64,000 nucleotides of DNA from assembly GCA_030527015.1 (NCBI GenBank), contig JAUNBR010000009.1, forward strand, positions 1 to 64,000. Direction: 5' to 3'. Origin of the DNA: Planctomycetia bacterium. GTDB lineage: Bacteria; Planctomycetota; Planctomycetia; Pirellulales; Thermoguttaceae. This document shows, piece by piece, positions 24,803 through 39,800 of this stretch. Below the pieces are notes generated by a model, which did not search any database, had not been told where the DNA came from, and was given only the letters and a program-made list of their open reading frames with translations. The position numbers were made by a program, and so were the translations under genes. How positions within the stretch are numbered: position 1 is the first letter of the stretch; each line of letters opens with the position of its first letter.

Positions 24803-27800
24803 TTACTTATTCTTTCTCCATTTTCCAGTGGAAAGGAGAAAATCGATTGCCGACAAATCTTCATTCGTTACGGTATTACCCTGCCCGACAAGAAGATCCG
24901 CCGCCTCTTTATCCGAATTATCAGAACGGGAAGTTTCTGGCTGCAACAAGTCATTTTCCACCAATTCACTCACCACGGCATCCGTAATTTGTGCGGCATT
25001 AGGCACCGCAAGAGAACCGCTCGTATCCACACTCTGGAAACTGTAAACGGACATGGCATATTTATTATTAACCATTCTCGTATACGCAGGCGAAAACAGC
25101 AGATCACTGTCCGTATTTGTGTCGACAAGATAAGCACTATCATTTCCACCGGTGGTAGAGTATACGGAAGTGGTTTTAAATCCACTGGCATAATTATAAA
25201 ACTTCTCATTAAACAGATGCACCGTATTCTGCTTCGTATAAAGGTTATCATCATTTTCCGAATCATAAATTCGCGCCTGGTCATTTCCTCCATTAATACT
25301 ATAAGTACTGATGTTACGGAAACCACTTACAAGAATCGAATAACCCGCTCCATACATATGAGCAGAATATGGATTCATCACCAGAATGTCATCTCCTTCC
25401 GAATCATATAAAGCCACCGTGGCCGTTCCCTGATCTGCCTGATTTACCGCGATATTTGTAAATCCGAACACACTCAGAGTAACCGTTTCACCATCAGCGG
25501 TACGCGTTTCCCGAATCACACTGTTCGGCAAAACAGTAAAGGTATCATCACCACCAGTACCACGGACAGTCGCCTGCCGGCCACCATTTCCGTAAATATT
25601 AGCTTGCGCGAAACCTCCTGTCAGCTGATGATGATAATCCGAACCTTCCAGAGAAATATCATATCCTGTCACCTCCACACGATCTTCCGACGAACTGCCG
25701 AAAACTTCCAGACTCACGTCTTTCTGTTTATTCTCCGTCTGAATTTCGCTAAAGTCATACAGATACGTTACCGACCGACCTTTCGCATTTACCACCTCAA
25801 GATTCCGTCCCGTGAGGATTAATTGATCTCCCTGCTGAATGGAATCCATTACTGCCAAATCATTACCGCCCTGTGAAGCATATACCGTTACCATGGCCTG
25901 CGACATATCCAGACCTGTAACTTCCGTATCGTATGCTTTTTCGCGATTCGCGACCGTTTTTTCCGTCATCTGAACCGTCCGAATTCCATCAGAATTCACT
26001 TCGTCCTGATAAAGATCATCCCGATAAGATCCGTACAGCTGGACAGCGTCCGCGCCACCATTTCCATCAGCGGTTATCGACGTGAAATTTCTCACCACGA
26101 CACTTAAATTATAATCCTGCAAAATAAAGTATCCTTCCGTCGGCCAAATAAGCATGTTCTCCACGCCCTCTGTTCCTACGAAATGGAAGGAATCCTTACC
26201 TGTCAGAGCATCTATCGTTACCATCCGGTACTGTGAAATGTCATACCTCGTGGAAATTCCATTCATATTCACGACAAAATGAGTGCCTTCTTCCGAAATC
26301 TCAAAAGTAACCACATCTCCACCTGTCGTCTGCTCCAGACCCAGCAGTTCCAGAACTTCAGAATCATTAGAAGGCAGCCTTCCGATCGTTACCGCATAAT
26401 CCTCCACTTCACCTGTCGCACAATAACCCGTGGGAGATAAACCACCCTCGGCACTCAGACGGAAACGTGCATACGATTTTCCGCTGAACGCAGTCTTCGG
26501 CACCGCGACGGTTATCGTATTTTCTCCATTCACTACAGTGTAAGAAGTTAAAATCTGATCACCCGCATCCAGCCAATTTCCATTTCCGTTAAAGTCGATC
26601 CATGCATCCAGCTTCGCAGACTCCACATCCTGCGGTAAAGTAACATTTACCTTAAACGTGGCGGTCATTCCTGGTATCAGAAGGAAATTATCCGGGAAAA
26701 TAACACCATCTTCATCATTCGTAATTAACGTATTATCTCCGTCCGCATTCACCGAAGGACGTCCGTCCGTGTCCGCGTCAATTTTTGTTCCCAGTAAATA
26801 ACCTGAATTCGCATTATGACGCGCACCATTATCATTTAATAACGTCGGGTACGGTGCCGGCGTATCACCGAAGTCCATATTCCCATCATCATTAAGAATC
26901 ACTATCGTGGCTTCATCCTGACGAATAATTACATTTCCATCTCCGACTTCCTGAATCAGCAGTTTAAAGATTTCATCTTCCTCGATTTCATAGTCGCCGT
27001 AAATGACTAGCTTAATCGTCTCAACAATTTTTGGAGTCTCTTTCGTGGCAATATAAATCTGATACGCACCAGAATTCGTATCACTGCCACGCCAGACAAT
27101 CATATCTTCCGAGATTAACGGACTACTGTCATTTTTGTCGTCCTGCGTAATATTCAGCGCGATCGCGCCGGTCTGAATATCATAAAAATACACATCCCAG
27201 ACAGAAATTCCTTCCTTCACCAGAGATTCTGTTTCTCCACGCCACGCGATATAATTTCCCATAATCACCGGCGCATCATCATGATATACACTGTTACTGA
27301 TATTTACCACGCCGGCATTCTCACTATTAGTATCATAGTAGAAAATATCCCATGACCCCGTCAGTGCATCTCGGCCCCGCCAGCAGATAATCCCATCTGA
27401 AACCTGTGGTACTAAATTCGTACCACCAGCAGTCGGAACTCGCACGGGAGCTTCCTGCCCAATCATATAATAATATATATCTCTTTGGGTATTCGTCCCA
27501 CTTTCGTAAACGATCACTCCATTCGAAATCTGAGGATTCGACTCATCCTGCGTCGCGGCAGGATTCACTGCTCCAGAACGAGTACCATCATAATACCAGA
27601 CTCGTGTGGAATCATTCACAGTGGAACGTACTGTCCACACCGCCTGCGCCACTCCCGCTTCATTCGTGTTTATTCGTATGGAATCTACCAAAATTTCATA
27701 ACCTGGAGTATAATAATACACCGTTACGACATTCGCCAGCGGATCACCATTCAGATCCGCCATCTTTAATTCACTGCGTCCCTGCGAAGAATTAATAACC

Positions 27801-30800
27801 TCCTCCCAAATCACAGTCGTTCCGGAAATACGCGGATTAATACACTGACGTTCCGCGCTGTCCGTAACACGCACCGTTCGATTCGTCTCCAGATTATAGG
27901 CGAATAACTGATACCTCCCGTTTTCCACCGTGGACCAGATCGCCCAGTCTCCGTCTATATCCGCGTAATTATCTTCCACCGCATTATCCGTACACCAGAT
28001 AACCGCTCCCACTGAATGATCATACACATAAATTTCATCATCATTTCCATCATTACTGACGTAAATAATGCGATTACCCGATATACGCGCATCATAATTA
28101 TTTTGATTCAGCGTATTCGTTAATTGCGTAATCGTCCATGGCGTGGCCGGCGTTCCCTGAGGTGTCGTGATAAACTGATAAATACCACTCTGCTGCCGAT
28201 AATCCGCATAAATGGGAATCTCTTCATCTTCACCCACGACATATGAAGAACCATCCTTATTCAGCAGGGTAACACCCGCTGCGTAATAACCCACGATTTC
28301 GCCCGCCTCACCGCCAAGAGCCTGTCCTGCATATATCGGTTCCGTGGTTATATTTCCAGCTTCGTCGACACGATACCCCAAAATCTCACCCGAGGCGATC
28401 AGAGCATCCGATGTTCCATACGAGAAGGCATACTCACCACCGAAAGAGCCTGTCAGCTCCACATCCACTTCTACGATCGTTTCTCCCTCATTTCCTTCCG
28501 TAATCGTCGTATCCACGATTCGGATCTCACCTTTCCGGAACGCTCCAAAATCGACTCCCGAAACCTTATCCTTTCCATTCTCCCCACTTTCATTACCTTC
28601 CAGGAACACGACATAATGAGCAGGCCGATCTGCGGAAGCAGGATTCGTATACGACGTAATAATTTCCATCGCGCCATTCAGGCCAGAAAGATTCACGTCA
28701 TAAAGTATCGTCGCGCTCACCGTCTGAGTGGCCGCCGTGGGACCGATTTCGATCACGCCATTTACAATTTTTGCACTCAGCGCAAAAGCATTATTTCCGG
28801 CTTTCATCGCAACGATTACTTTTTCCATCACATCTAAAGGAGCATCCATCTGACTGTTAAACCCGATCGGAATTCCCAGACCAGAAGCCGCCATACCTAA
28901 CGATTCATCCACAAACTGGAATGTAATCGGACTCAGTACTCCATCTTTGAGCTGCGTAATGGTAAAGGTGGAATTATGCTGGATGCTCTCCACATCCGAA
29001 ATCTGAAAACGCATCGTCCCGTCACCGAGAAGTGTCGTCGTACGATTCGGAGCAGTCGCCACCCATAAATCGCCCTGCAGCTCTTCCATATAAACGATAT
29101 ATTCGCCGGCGAACAGATCCGTAAATTCAAAATACCCCATTTCGTCCGTAACAGTTAATGGGTTATCCATCCAAGGATGCGTATAAACTTTCTCACCATT
29201 CGAATATTCCAGACAGATGCGAATATCATAATTATAATATCTCTGAGTAGCCGGGTCATACACATCATACTGCGTCATCCCGGGTTCCAGTCCGCCAGGC
29301 ATTCCTGTACTGTTGTCGAAACGATAAGTATAAACATTTCTTTCCAAGAATTGTGCACTCTGAGCCTCTGTCAGCGCAGATCGCACCACCACCGGCGCGG
29401 CATTCGCTCCAAAGAACCCTGCCACCGCCGCGGTACCAACCGAACTTTCTTCATCTTCGCCCACCGTGCCAAAACCATTCACGCCGTCCGCACATGTCCA
29501 CTGGATTTTATCATACCGCATGGCCATGATACTGCCGTCCGGATGATTTTCGATATACAGAACATACGTATTCGTCGCCGAAGCGCTTCCTCCACTGGCC
29601 GCGACATCATTCCAAATAATCTGTATATACGCATTTCCTTCATCCGTAAAGCCTTTATCATAAGAAACCATTCCATTCGTCCGCGTGTCATTATCAGACC
29701 AGAACACCGCAATCATCGGTACATTCGGATCCTCCTTACTGACCGGCTGTGTGTCTCCAAAGTAAACATAACCATCCGTATGAATCGTAAGGGAAGAATA
29801 GGTCGTGCCGAAATAATTCAGGTTAAATCCCAGCGGGACTCTCTGATAAATCCCGTCTCCCTTCGTTAATCGGGAAGTCGTACTGAATGACGGCTGAACG
29901 AACGTAAACTGAGGCACCGAAGTATACGGCTGCATATCCCACTGACCATTTTTATTCAGGTCATTAAAGACATAACCGCTGATGACCGCGTCTCCCAGCT
30001 CGATCTTCACTTTATAATCTTCCACTTCACCAAAAGAACCAGCCTCCGGATCATTTTCATCGATCCGACCAGATCCGACCGGACCCGTCGGAAGCACTCT
30101 TTCACTGCTTAGACGGAACCTGGCATAAGTTTCGCCTGCCTCCAGATTCTCTGGCACCGGAACGGTAAAGGTAACGACTTTTCCTGCTCCTCCGTCCACA
30201 AAATAACCTGGAATATCTTCATTCGTCGTGGGTTTCGCCACCTCCAAATTATCGCATCCTTCGTAAATAATTATTTCTTCCGGATCAAAAACTCCATTCC
30301 GATTATAGTCGATCCAGCCTGTCAGGTATCCCGCACCGGTAACCGTTACATCTATCATCGCATTCCTGCCAGGCACGATCCGTTCTACAAAAACCACTCC
30401 ATTTTCATCATTATAATATCCACTCAGATCATCACCCTGCGCCGTATCCGTGGGCAGACCATTCATTTCCGCGTCCACTCCCGAATATCGAACATCACCG
30501 GTATCTTTCCCTAAATACAGGTCATAATTCAGTGCGATATAATGCCACGCACCATTCGCTGCCTGATTCGTACCATAAGTATTCGGGGCGTCTCCAAAAT
30601 CTTTTGGATCACTCGTGCTGAAAATCTGATAATCTTCGATTTCTCCATCCTGCGCGAGAGAACATGGATCATTAATCCTCTCCGAACTAATCCGGAATCG
30701 GATATACGTCTCGAAATCTTCCGTGTCTTCTGGTAATTTATATTCCGCGGTAATTTCATGGATTCCATCTTCCCGCACAACATGATTATTAATAATGCAT

Positions 30801-33800
30801 ACCCATTCCCAGCCGTCATCCTCCGTTTTCATAACCATCCACGCAGAAATGTATGCCTGCGTCGCTCCGTTAAGATTCACTTCCGCATTCACCTTAAAAT
30901 CAGAACCAGGAATGAGCATGCCCAAAATGATTCCATTTTCATCATTTCTTCCTGAATTATCATCATCACCCTTCGCATCATTCGACCACTGCGGCTGACG
31001 ATCCACATCCGGACGAATCGCGCCAAAATATGGCCCCACGAAATTCCCGTCCGCGTCATACGTCACGATATGCCGACCTGAGGTCTTCGGATCCTGCCCA
31101 TCATAAATTGCAGGCATGTCACCATAATCGAAATAATTATTTACCAGACGCACTTCATAATCTTCCACTTCTCCGTCATCCGCCGCGCCGCTAAAGTCGA
31201 TTCCCGCTTCCGCCGCAGTAACACTCGTCAGACGGAACCGGAACTGTGAACTGTAAAACGCATCCGGATCATTCCGATCAAAACCTTCTGGAAGCGTAAT
31301 GTTCGTCAGGTCTACGAAAATCCGATTTTCACCCGACTTCACCTGAAGATCTCGTAAAACGTAATCTCCATCATTATCCCATACCCCATCACCATTCACA
31401 TCCAGCCAGGCATTCAAATAACCCACATAACCATCCGCATCCTGATAAGATTCGCCAGCGGTTACGTTCACCGTGATTTCCGTTATTTCGCCAAGCTTTA
31501 ACTGATAATCATTATAAATTGTAACCCCGTCATCAAAAGTATCCGTATCATTTTCTCTGGCATCCAACTCAGCAGAGACGTTCTGCCCCAGCTGGAACCC
31601 CGGCACAATAATATGCCGTGCGCCATCATTTTCCTCCAGCGTCGGATACGTCGGATCCGGCGCATCTCCAAAATCATATCCCGACAGTCGAATCCAGAAC
31701 TGCGTCGTTCCCTGGAACATACCGCCCTGCTCCTGATTTCCATTCGGACGATTCGCCTGTAACAAATTCCCCGCCAGGTCTGTAATGCTCGCAGGATCTT
31801 CCGAATTGTTCGAGACAATAATCTGATAACGGTAACCCTGCTTCCACACGCCCGTCACCGGATACAGATGAATCACATTATTCAGGCTGTCATAATCAAA
31901 AACGTAATCGATCGTATTCGACAGAAGAATCGCTTCTTCGGGATTATACGTATTCGAATTAGGCCACAGATATACCTGCACCGAGGACGCCAGTACCGAC
32001 GAATCCTGAATGCCCGTGCCATTATCCAGTAACTGAATACTGAAAACGGACATCGGTTCACTGACCACCAGCGCGTCTCCACGTAATGGATCGATATCAC
32101 TGCCCACGTACGTCGAATTTCCACGATTATCCAGCGGCATTACCAGCTCCGCAGTCGGACCCTCAAAATCGACTCGGTCGATCGCTCCGATGTCCTTAAA
32201 GGAAGTAACACCACCGCCTACATAATAATTATTATTCGGATCATCCGTTCGTCGCTGACCATACATGTCAAGATCCGGCGCGATAATCGGCGACTCCTCG
32301 ATTCCAAGCATCCGCTTTAAATTCACGAATGCCGCACGATCCGGTAAACTGTCTCTGGCCGCGTCTATAATCTTTGATTCCATGGCCGGATAAAAGTTTA
32401 ACTCGCCCGGATTCACGAAAACGCGTTCTTCATCATCAATAATAATAGCGCGATCTCCCACCGTGCCGATGTCCACATTCTGATGAAATGCGTTATGCCC
32501 GACCACCGTCGTCGCACGTGAAGTCGCGTCAATCGAAATCGCCACATCCGTATTCGCCACGACGTTATTTAATAAAGTTGGCGCACTGTTCGGACCAACC
32601 AAAATTCCGATTACCTCACCTTCCTCCGACGTTCCGCCATAAATGGTATTATTTGCCACGTGTGCGAAGAGACGCGCACCGCCAAAAAATGCATCCGCTG
32701 AATTATCACCCTCAAATGAAATGCCCGCCTGATTCGAATACGCGATCACATTATTAATAATCGCGACTCCATTCACCAGACGATCCGCGTTCGTCTGCAC
32801 CAGTGTGGCAGAAACGCCCGGATGCGGATAATTCTCTTCCATATCTCGTGTGCCAGCAGAGCTAATATTCACTCCGTTTTCCGCCGAATACGCGATCATG
32901 TTCGAATTAATGAAGATCAGTCCCTGCGACGACACCGCATTATTATCTCCATACGCAGTAAAGCCGCCATTTCCAAAATCTCCATTCGCCGCGCCCTGAT
33001 ATGAAACATTCTGTTCGTCTCCGTCATACTGATACATTCGGAAATTCGTCGTTTCCGGATCCCCAAACGTAATCCACGCTCCACCATACAGATCCACGCC
33101 GCCTTTACCGCCGTCTCCATTTAATGTCGCCTGAACGTCAAACGTAAATAAATATCCCTCACCATAAATGCGATTTGCACGATTCACCGCATCCACCAGC
33201 AGGGCGGCCATTTCCAGCTTCGACTCCGAACCCGTGTAAATCACAGGGATCGCGCCAGCCGCCGTAAACATTACCCTCGGATCCGACGCGCTGGGAACCA
33301 AAAGCCCTTCCGTGTCCGCCAAATCTGCTAAAATCATCTGGAACTGAATTTCATTGTCACCGTCCCCGATAATTATCCGTTCCAAATGATGAATCGCATT
33401 TCCCTGCGGACACAGCAGCGTTAATTCCCGAGTCAGACGAGAATTCGTGTCCAGAGAACGCGCAATTTGCAGAACGCCTCCCTGCGACACGCCATATTCT
33501 GTACCCGGACGAATCTGCAGCTGATAACTGCCCTCCGTCACCGCAGGCGCACCCACGGTTACGAAATCATACCAAGATCCCACACCCGCCGGAAGTGCCT
33601 GATTCGGCTCCGTGGCCGTATACATCGTACCGCGTTCATAAAAACCGAGAATGAAATCATCCAGATAAATACCCTCACCGGAATTATTTCCACCCTGCTG
33701 CGGCAAATCATCAATTCCCGTGTCCGCCTGCAGCCGATGTGTAAATGGTAATGGCCCGCTGGACATCAAAATCCGCGGATTCACGCGTGAACCTATTATA

Positions 33801-36800
33801 TTTACCTTATCATCCTCTCCCACTTTAATCTTCGACGCAGTATACGTCCCCAGCCGATTCAGTGTATAAACCGTTTCCTCTGCGCCAATGGTCGTCGTCA
33901 ACTGAACGTCCGTATCAACCGGATAAATCGTGTAATGTGTATAAATGAGAAATACACCCTGTTCACCACGATCCAAAACGTCAAACATTAATGAATTATT
34001 CTCTAACAGCGCATCTCTGACCTGCACCGCGATTTCATAATCCGTCGCACCCGCCGTGACGTGTATTACCTCGTCGCCACCAGCAGTCGCCGTCTGACCT
34101 TCCTCCTGAATGACATATTCCACACCATTAAAACTAATTTTATCGTTCGTCTGCCAGGCTTCCACTGGCACCTGAATCGAATTAAAGCAATTTTCCATCG
34201 CCAGAGCGATCGCCTGCGCGACATGCTCCTTACTGGCACCATACGTAAGCTCAGTAAATTCCATTCCACCAGTTTCATTTTCCACGATTCCTGCAAAACG
34301 TACAGGGAACGCCGACGGATTCAGCTGCGTATAACCACCCGATTTCCATGTATGCCCAACGAATACGTCTTCACGTGGTCCTTCCTCAGAATGAACCCAA
34401 TTCGCCGCTTTTATCATAACAGAATCACCCGTGGCGTATACTTCCAAACCACGAAGAATTCCCGCGTCAATCTGTTCCTGAATGACCATCGCGATAATTG
34501 TCATCGCATCCTGAGTATCAAAATCTGAATCGCCGTCTACATCTCCCGGAACCCGATTTCCCTGAATGTCATTTCCAGCATCCATACGCGGGAAATTACC
34601 AAAAATAATCGGAACCACGTCGGGCTCTAGTGGATTCACTATTCTTTCTTGTATCGAGAACAGTCTGAAATTCACCACCGATCCATAACGATCCGCGACG
34701 GAAAATTCATACGGATTCGCTTCACCATTAAGAAAGTCCACTTCCGTCCACGCTTCAGCTCCTCCTTCTTCTTCAATAAATCGGAATCCCACAAACTGCA
34801 GACGATCCACGGAATCCAGCGCAATCGTTCCAGTCGAATCCACTCGCGCCTGACCGTCCACCGACTCAATCAGTGCCAAATCTTCCGGAAGCTCGCCCTG
34901 GCTGGTCATATGCAGTTCCAGATTATACGCACCGCTGATGCACACATTCTGCTCATCCACGATCGTATCATCTTCCGTCACATCATCCGCCGTCACTCCA
35001 CGTATAATTCCATCCACCACAACAGCTCGACGAATCGCATCTCGAATTTCATCCGCGACTTCCACAGACGTCATATTATCAGTAATCCGAATCGGAACCG
35101 CATTACCAGACGCACCATCTGGAATTTCAGTATTATATTTCACGAAGTAAAAGTCCGCCTGATTTCCAAAACGATCTTCCATTCGGAACCAGTCTCCCTC
35201 CGCGATACTCGCTCCCGCGGAGCCTGGCAGCAACATTCGGTAACCCAGCATTAACTCGAAATCCTGAATATCACCCACCGAAAACGCATTCACCGCCGAC
35301 GAAATGCTGAACGTATCACCTGATGAAAGCTGATAGCCCGGCAGCGCATACAACCAGTCTCCTTCCGACTGAAAATGCCCCACGCCCACTGAGTCACTGG
35401 TATTAAAGATAAAGCGTAACTGCAAATTATTCATCCCGGCATATGCCGACATGTCTATCGCTATCTGCCGGAACATACCGTTATTTTCCTGAATGTTTCC
35501 GATCGCCATATCACTGGAGGCAATTAAATTCCAAGACGGCGTGCCCAACTGTGCATCTAAACCGTTTTCCGCCACGGTCACATCTTCCGGCGCAAAATGA
35601 TTTTTCCACGCAGGATCTGTCGACGTAATATACACCCGGAATGAATCCAAAGCATCTGCGTCGTCCGTATCAAGATAATAATTAAACGTCAAAACCGGTT
35701 TATCTTCCGCCGAATACCCGACCAAACTGAATTCTTCCGTCAGCAGAGATCCGTTACTGCCTCCAGGTGTTTCATAGGTATTCAGTGCATCCGCGTTCGT
35801 CCCACGATAATTCACCAAAATGCGATTATTCGCGGCATTATTCGCGCCCGCATCTTCAAAAATCTGCATTCCCGCATTCGGATCCAGACCATACCGCCAA
35901 CTCGTTCCACCAGCCGTGTCTTCGTGTGACCCCGTGTACGTCTGCGTAAATCCATGACCCGCAGTCGTTTCACGCTCGGTCGTTTCGTGCCAGAGATTAA
36001 AGTCAATATTCGAGAATGTAATCCCTGTAACCACATCCAGTCCCGTCGAAATGGAAGACTGACCATTATAAAACACGTTCTGGAAATTACCTTCCGTATC
36101 AAAACAATAAATATTTCCCGCATTATCCGTGGCAAAAAGGAAATTACTGTATAATCCCTCTTCCACAGTTTGCGGTCCGTTGGACAGACTACTGAAATTA
36201 ATGCCTAAATCCGCAATAAATTCCAGCCGAATCGTGTTCCGAACCTGCTCGATCGTTCTATACTCACCCTCTTCATCCACCGGCGCATAATTATAATCAT
36301 TCACACGCACCGACACCGCTTCATCCGGTAAACCGATCACGCGATATAAACCACCTGCGTTACACACCGCGTATAATTCATCGTCATCTTCTCCGCCATG
36401 CAGCCACGCCATACCCGTGATTTCTCCACCAGGGCCTTCTCCCTCATGACGAATCGAATCCGCATGCCTCTGCGTAATTTCAATACCTATAACATTTACG
36501 TCCGTCCAATTATCACCCGGCATTAAAACCACGTTTTCACCATCTAAAATGGACGTGTAAAAATTATTATACGGTTCCGCCTCCGTGGCATGTATCGCCG
36601 CATTAAACGCCTTCGAGATCTCCGCTCCCGTCATCTCCGCCGTAATAAGAATTCGATACGCCTCGGGCAAAATCACGCCATCCGTCGCAAGCGTTCCATC
36701 ATGACGATAATCCTGACGATAAGTAAGACCCTTCGTTCCTCGGTGACCGCCGCCCAGAGTTACCGTATGCCCGGCTCCCAGTGCTAAAAGACCACTACCA

Positions 36801-39800
36801 TCATTCACCGCCCCCGCCTGATCCGGCTGCTGAAGCTCCGCGATAAATGGCTGGAACGTCGTACCATGTCGGGACGTAAAGCTGAAATTATTAATCGCGT
36901 TTATAATATCATTCGCCGTGTGCACATTCGGATTATACGTGATCGTCAGAGCCGACGCACTAAGTACTTCCGTAACCGCATTCCATGTTTCATTATAATT
37001 CACCTGAACATCTGCCAGTGCCGTATTCATCTGGAAAATGACATCCACGCCATTAAAGAATCCACCATGATGATCCATCACATCAAGATCCGGATTATTG
37101 GGATCTGCCTGCACCGGACTCATTCCCGAAATAATAATATTATTATTCTCACCCGGTGAAACCACATTCGTAAACGCCGCGCGACCATTCAGTGTTACCG
37201 TAATATTATCCCCGGCACCCAGACTGGCGATCGTGATCCGATCTCCCACCGTCCGATTATAAATACTCGTCACACCAGCATTATTTATCTCCTCACCCGT
37301 ACGATTCGCATAAGACGCAATCACCTTCCCCTGCAGCTTCGTATTAATTGCTTCTACGATCGCCTCGCCCAAAGCACGATTCGCATCAATATACGCACCC
37401 CCCACCGCACCCACCTGATGCATGGGATCAAAGAAAATCGGAGTATTATCCCCTGTTACGCCATCTCTGCCAATCGCCACGATACCCGGAAGTGTGTTCC
37501 CCACCTCTCCGTTATACTGCACCAACGAAAGCGTGGTATCCCCCGAGAGAGAAATTCCCCACGGCTCGTTGCCCTCCTTATCCTCCCCATCATAATTAGT
37601 ATCCTTATGATAAATCGTAGCCGTTATGCCAAATCCTTCTACACTATTAATCGCAGTGGCAAACGCCGAGGCAAGACTCATGGGAATAGAATCCGTATTA
37701 TCTGGGGCCAAAGCAATATCTATTGCCACTCTTCCCTCCGGCGCCGTGCTATCCTCTAGCCGATCAGAGGTACTATCTACCAACTCAAAAAGAATAAATT
37801 CATTATTTTCCATATTCACAATGGTAAACGTGAAAGGTGGATTTCCCTCTCCAAAATGATTCGCCTGCAGCCATTCAAGGATCCCCATATTCCTATCCGC
37901 CGTCACCACCTGATTCGGAATCATAATCGAAGAATTCGATTCAAATTCAAATACATACGATTCCCCATCCACGTCGATCGCGAATGTATCACCATCCTGC
38001 ACCGCGTTCGGTCCCACAACTCCCCACGGATTCAGTTCTAAATCATAACCCGTGTCGAATTCAAAACTCAAACGATGCTCTTCATTATCCGGATCATCCA
38101 CGTACGAATACACGAAATCAACTCGCGTTCCGTCATGAATGTCACCCGGCGTCAGGAATGTATTCGCATCTCCCCGAACAAATTCCGTATCCGTGGCATC
38201 CGTAAACTGGAATGTCGTAGAAGTGTATAACTGTGCCAGCGGAATCGGATTCGTCGGCAAACGATCCGCATCCACGCCATCCCACGGATAGGGAACCGCT
38301 GTTCCATTATCATTAAACGCCCAAATCAAATTTCTCGTCGGGGCCGTGGCGTCCTGATTCTCAATCTGCGGCGTGCTTCCCACGCCATAAAAACCACGAT
38401 TCGTTCGGATATTCCCCACGGAATTACCAATTCCCGATACCAGTGCATGTATCGTCACGAAATGATTATTTACCTGCACCACATCTTCCGGTTCACCATC
38501 CGGCCACAGTGCGATAAGATTCGTACTGCGATCGTCCAGCGTCGTCGCCGCATTACCAAGATTCAGCTCCTGAAATTCCGGAGGTGTCGCATCTCCCCAC
38601 TCCACATTAGGCATGGCAAAGATCCGCCCATCATTCCGCATGTAAATATCACCATAATAAACACCCGGCAGTACGGCCATGTCCGTCGATACGTCCACTA
38701 AGACTTCACCCGTAAACGGATTCACGGAAAACAGATCGCCCGCAGTCGAGATATACATCGTGACATCTGAAAACGCATACTTTTCCGCCGTAAAACCGAA
38801 AGACGTTTCATGCGAAGTAGGCACATTCGCCTCTTCAGGAGAAGGACTAATATGATCCTCAACAATTCGCGTCACCGACTCTATCGGTTCTATACGTAAC
38901 TGCGTCTGCTGAAGAATTGCCGGCACCATGCCTCCCAGCGCCACCGCCACGTGATATGTTCCCACCGGTAAATACACCGTCCCGATGGTCGCGTCGTCCG
39001 AACCATAACTGCCGTTCTGCAGAGGATTCGACGTATCCGGATACTGCGTATCATCCACCAGTGAAGAAGAATTGCCACCTAAAATCAGCTGTCCCGCTTC
39101 ATTAAAGACCCAAATGTCCACGTCCGGACGCCCCAGGTCATCCGCATAATCGATATCAAATTCCACGGGATAAAGCGTCGCCGCATCCGGCGTTACGCCA
39201 GGTATGTTCTGAATTCCCGTCACTTCCACGCGAAATTCATACCAGTCGACATCATTTTCTCCCGAAACATACCCCGAAACCGTTACCTTCGCCTGATTCG
39301 TCTCCAGCACATTCCCGATATACTGAGCGTTCGCCCGAGTTTCATTATTCCCATTATCTCCAACTTCTGTCGTCAGTGGTGAATTCACAGGAAAACCTTC
39401 CACCGTAATACCATTCATGGCATAACGAATATCACCATATGAAATCATGGAGCCCGGTTTCTGCTGGTCTTCCTGCAGACGCACCTGAATCTGATAACGC
39501 CCGCCCGTCTGACCTCCGTTTATAATATCTTCTTCCGTTATCGGAACCTCGACACCATCCTTCAAAACAGATAACGGTATCTTTTCGCCATTTCCATCAT
39601 AAAGTGTCTCGCCATTCGCGTCCGTTTCATATAACAGATAATCCGGAACATAACTTGACACCCGGAGATAATAAGTATTTTGCGTCGCACTGGTTCCCAA
39701 AGAACCCGGCAGTACGACACGCATTCCGGCATCTTTCGGATTAATCGCATAATAATCACGTGAATCACGCACCCAAACATTATCATTCATGCTCGACTGC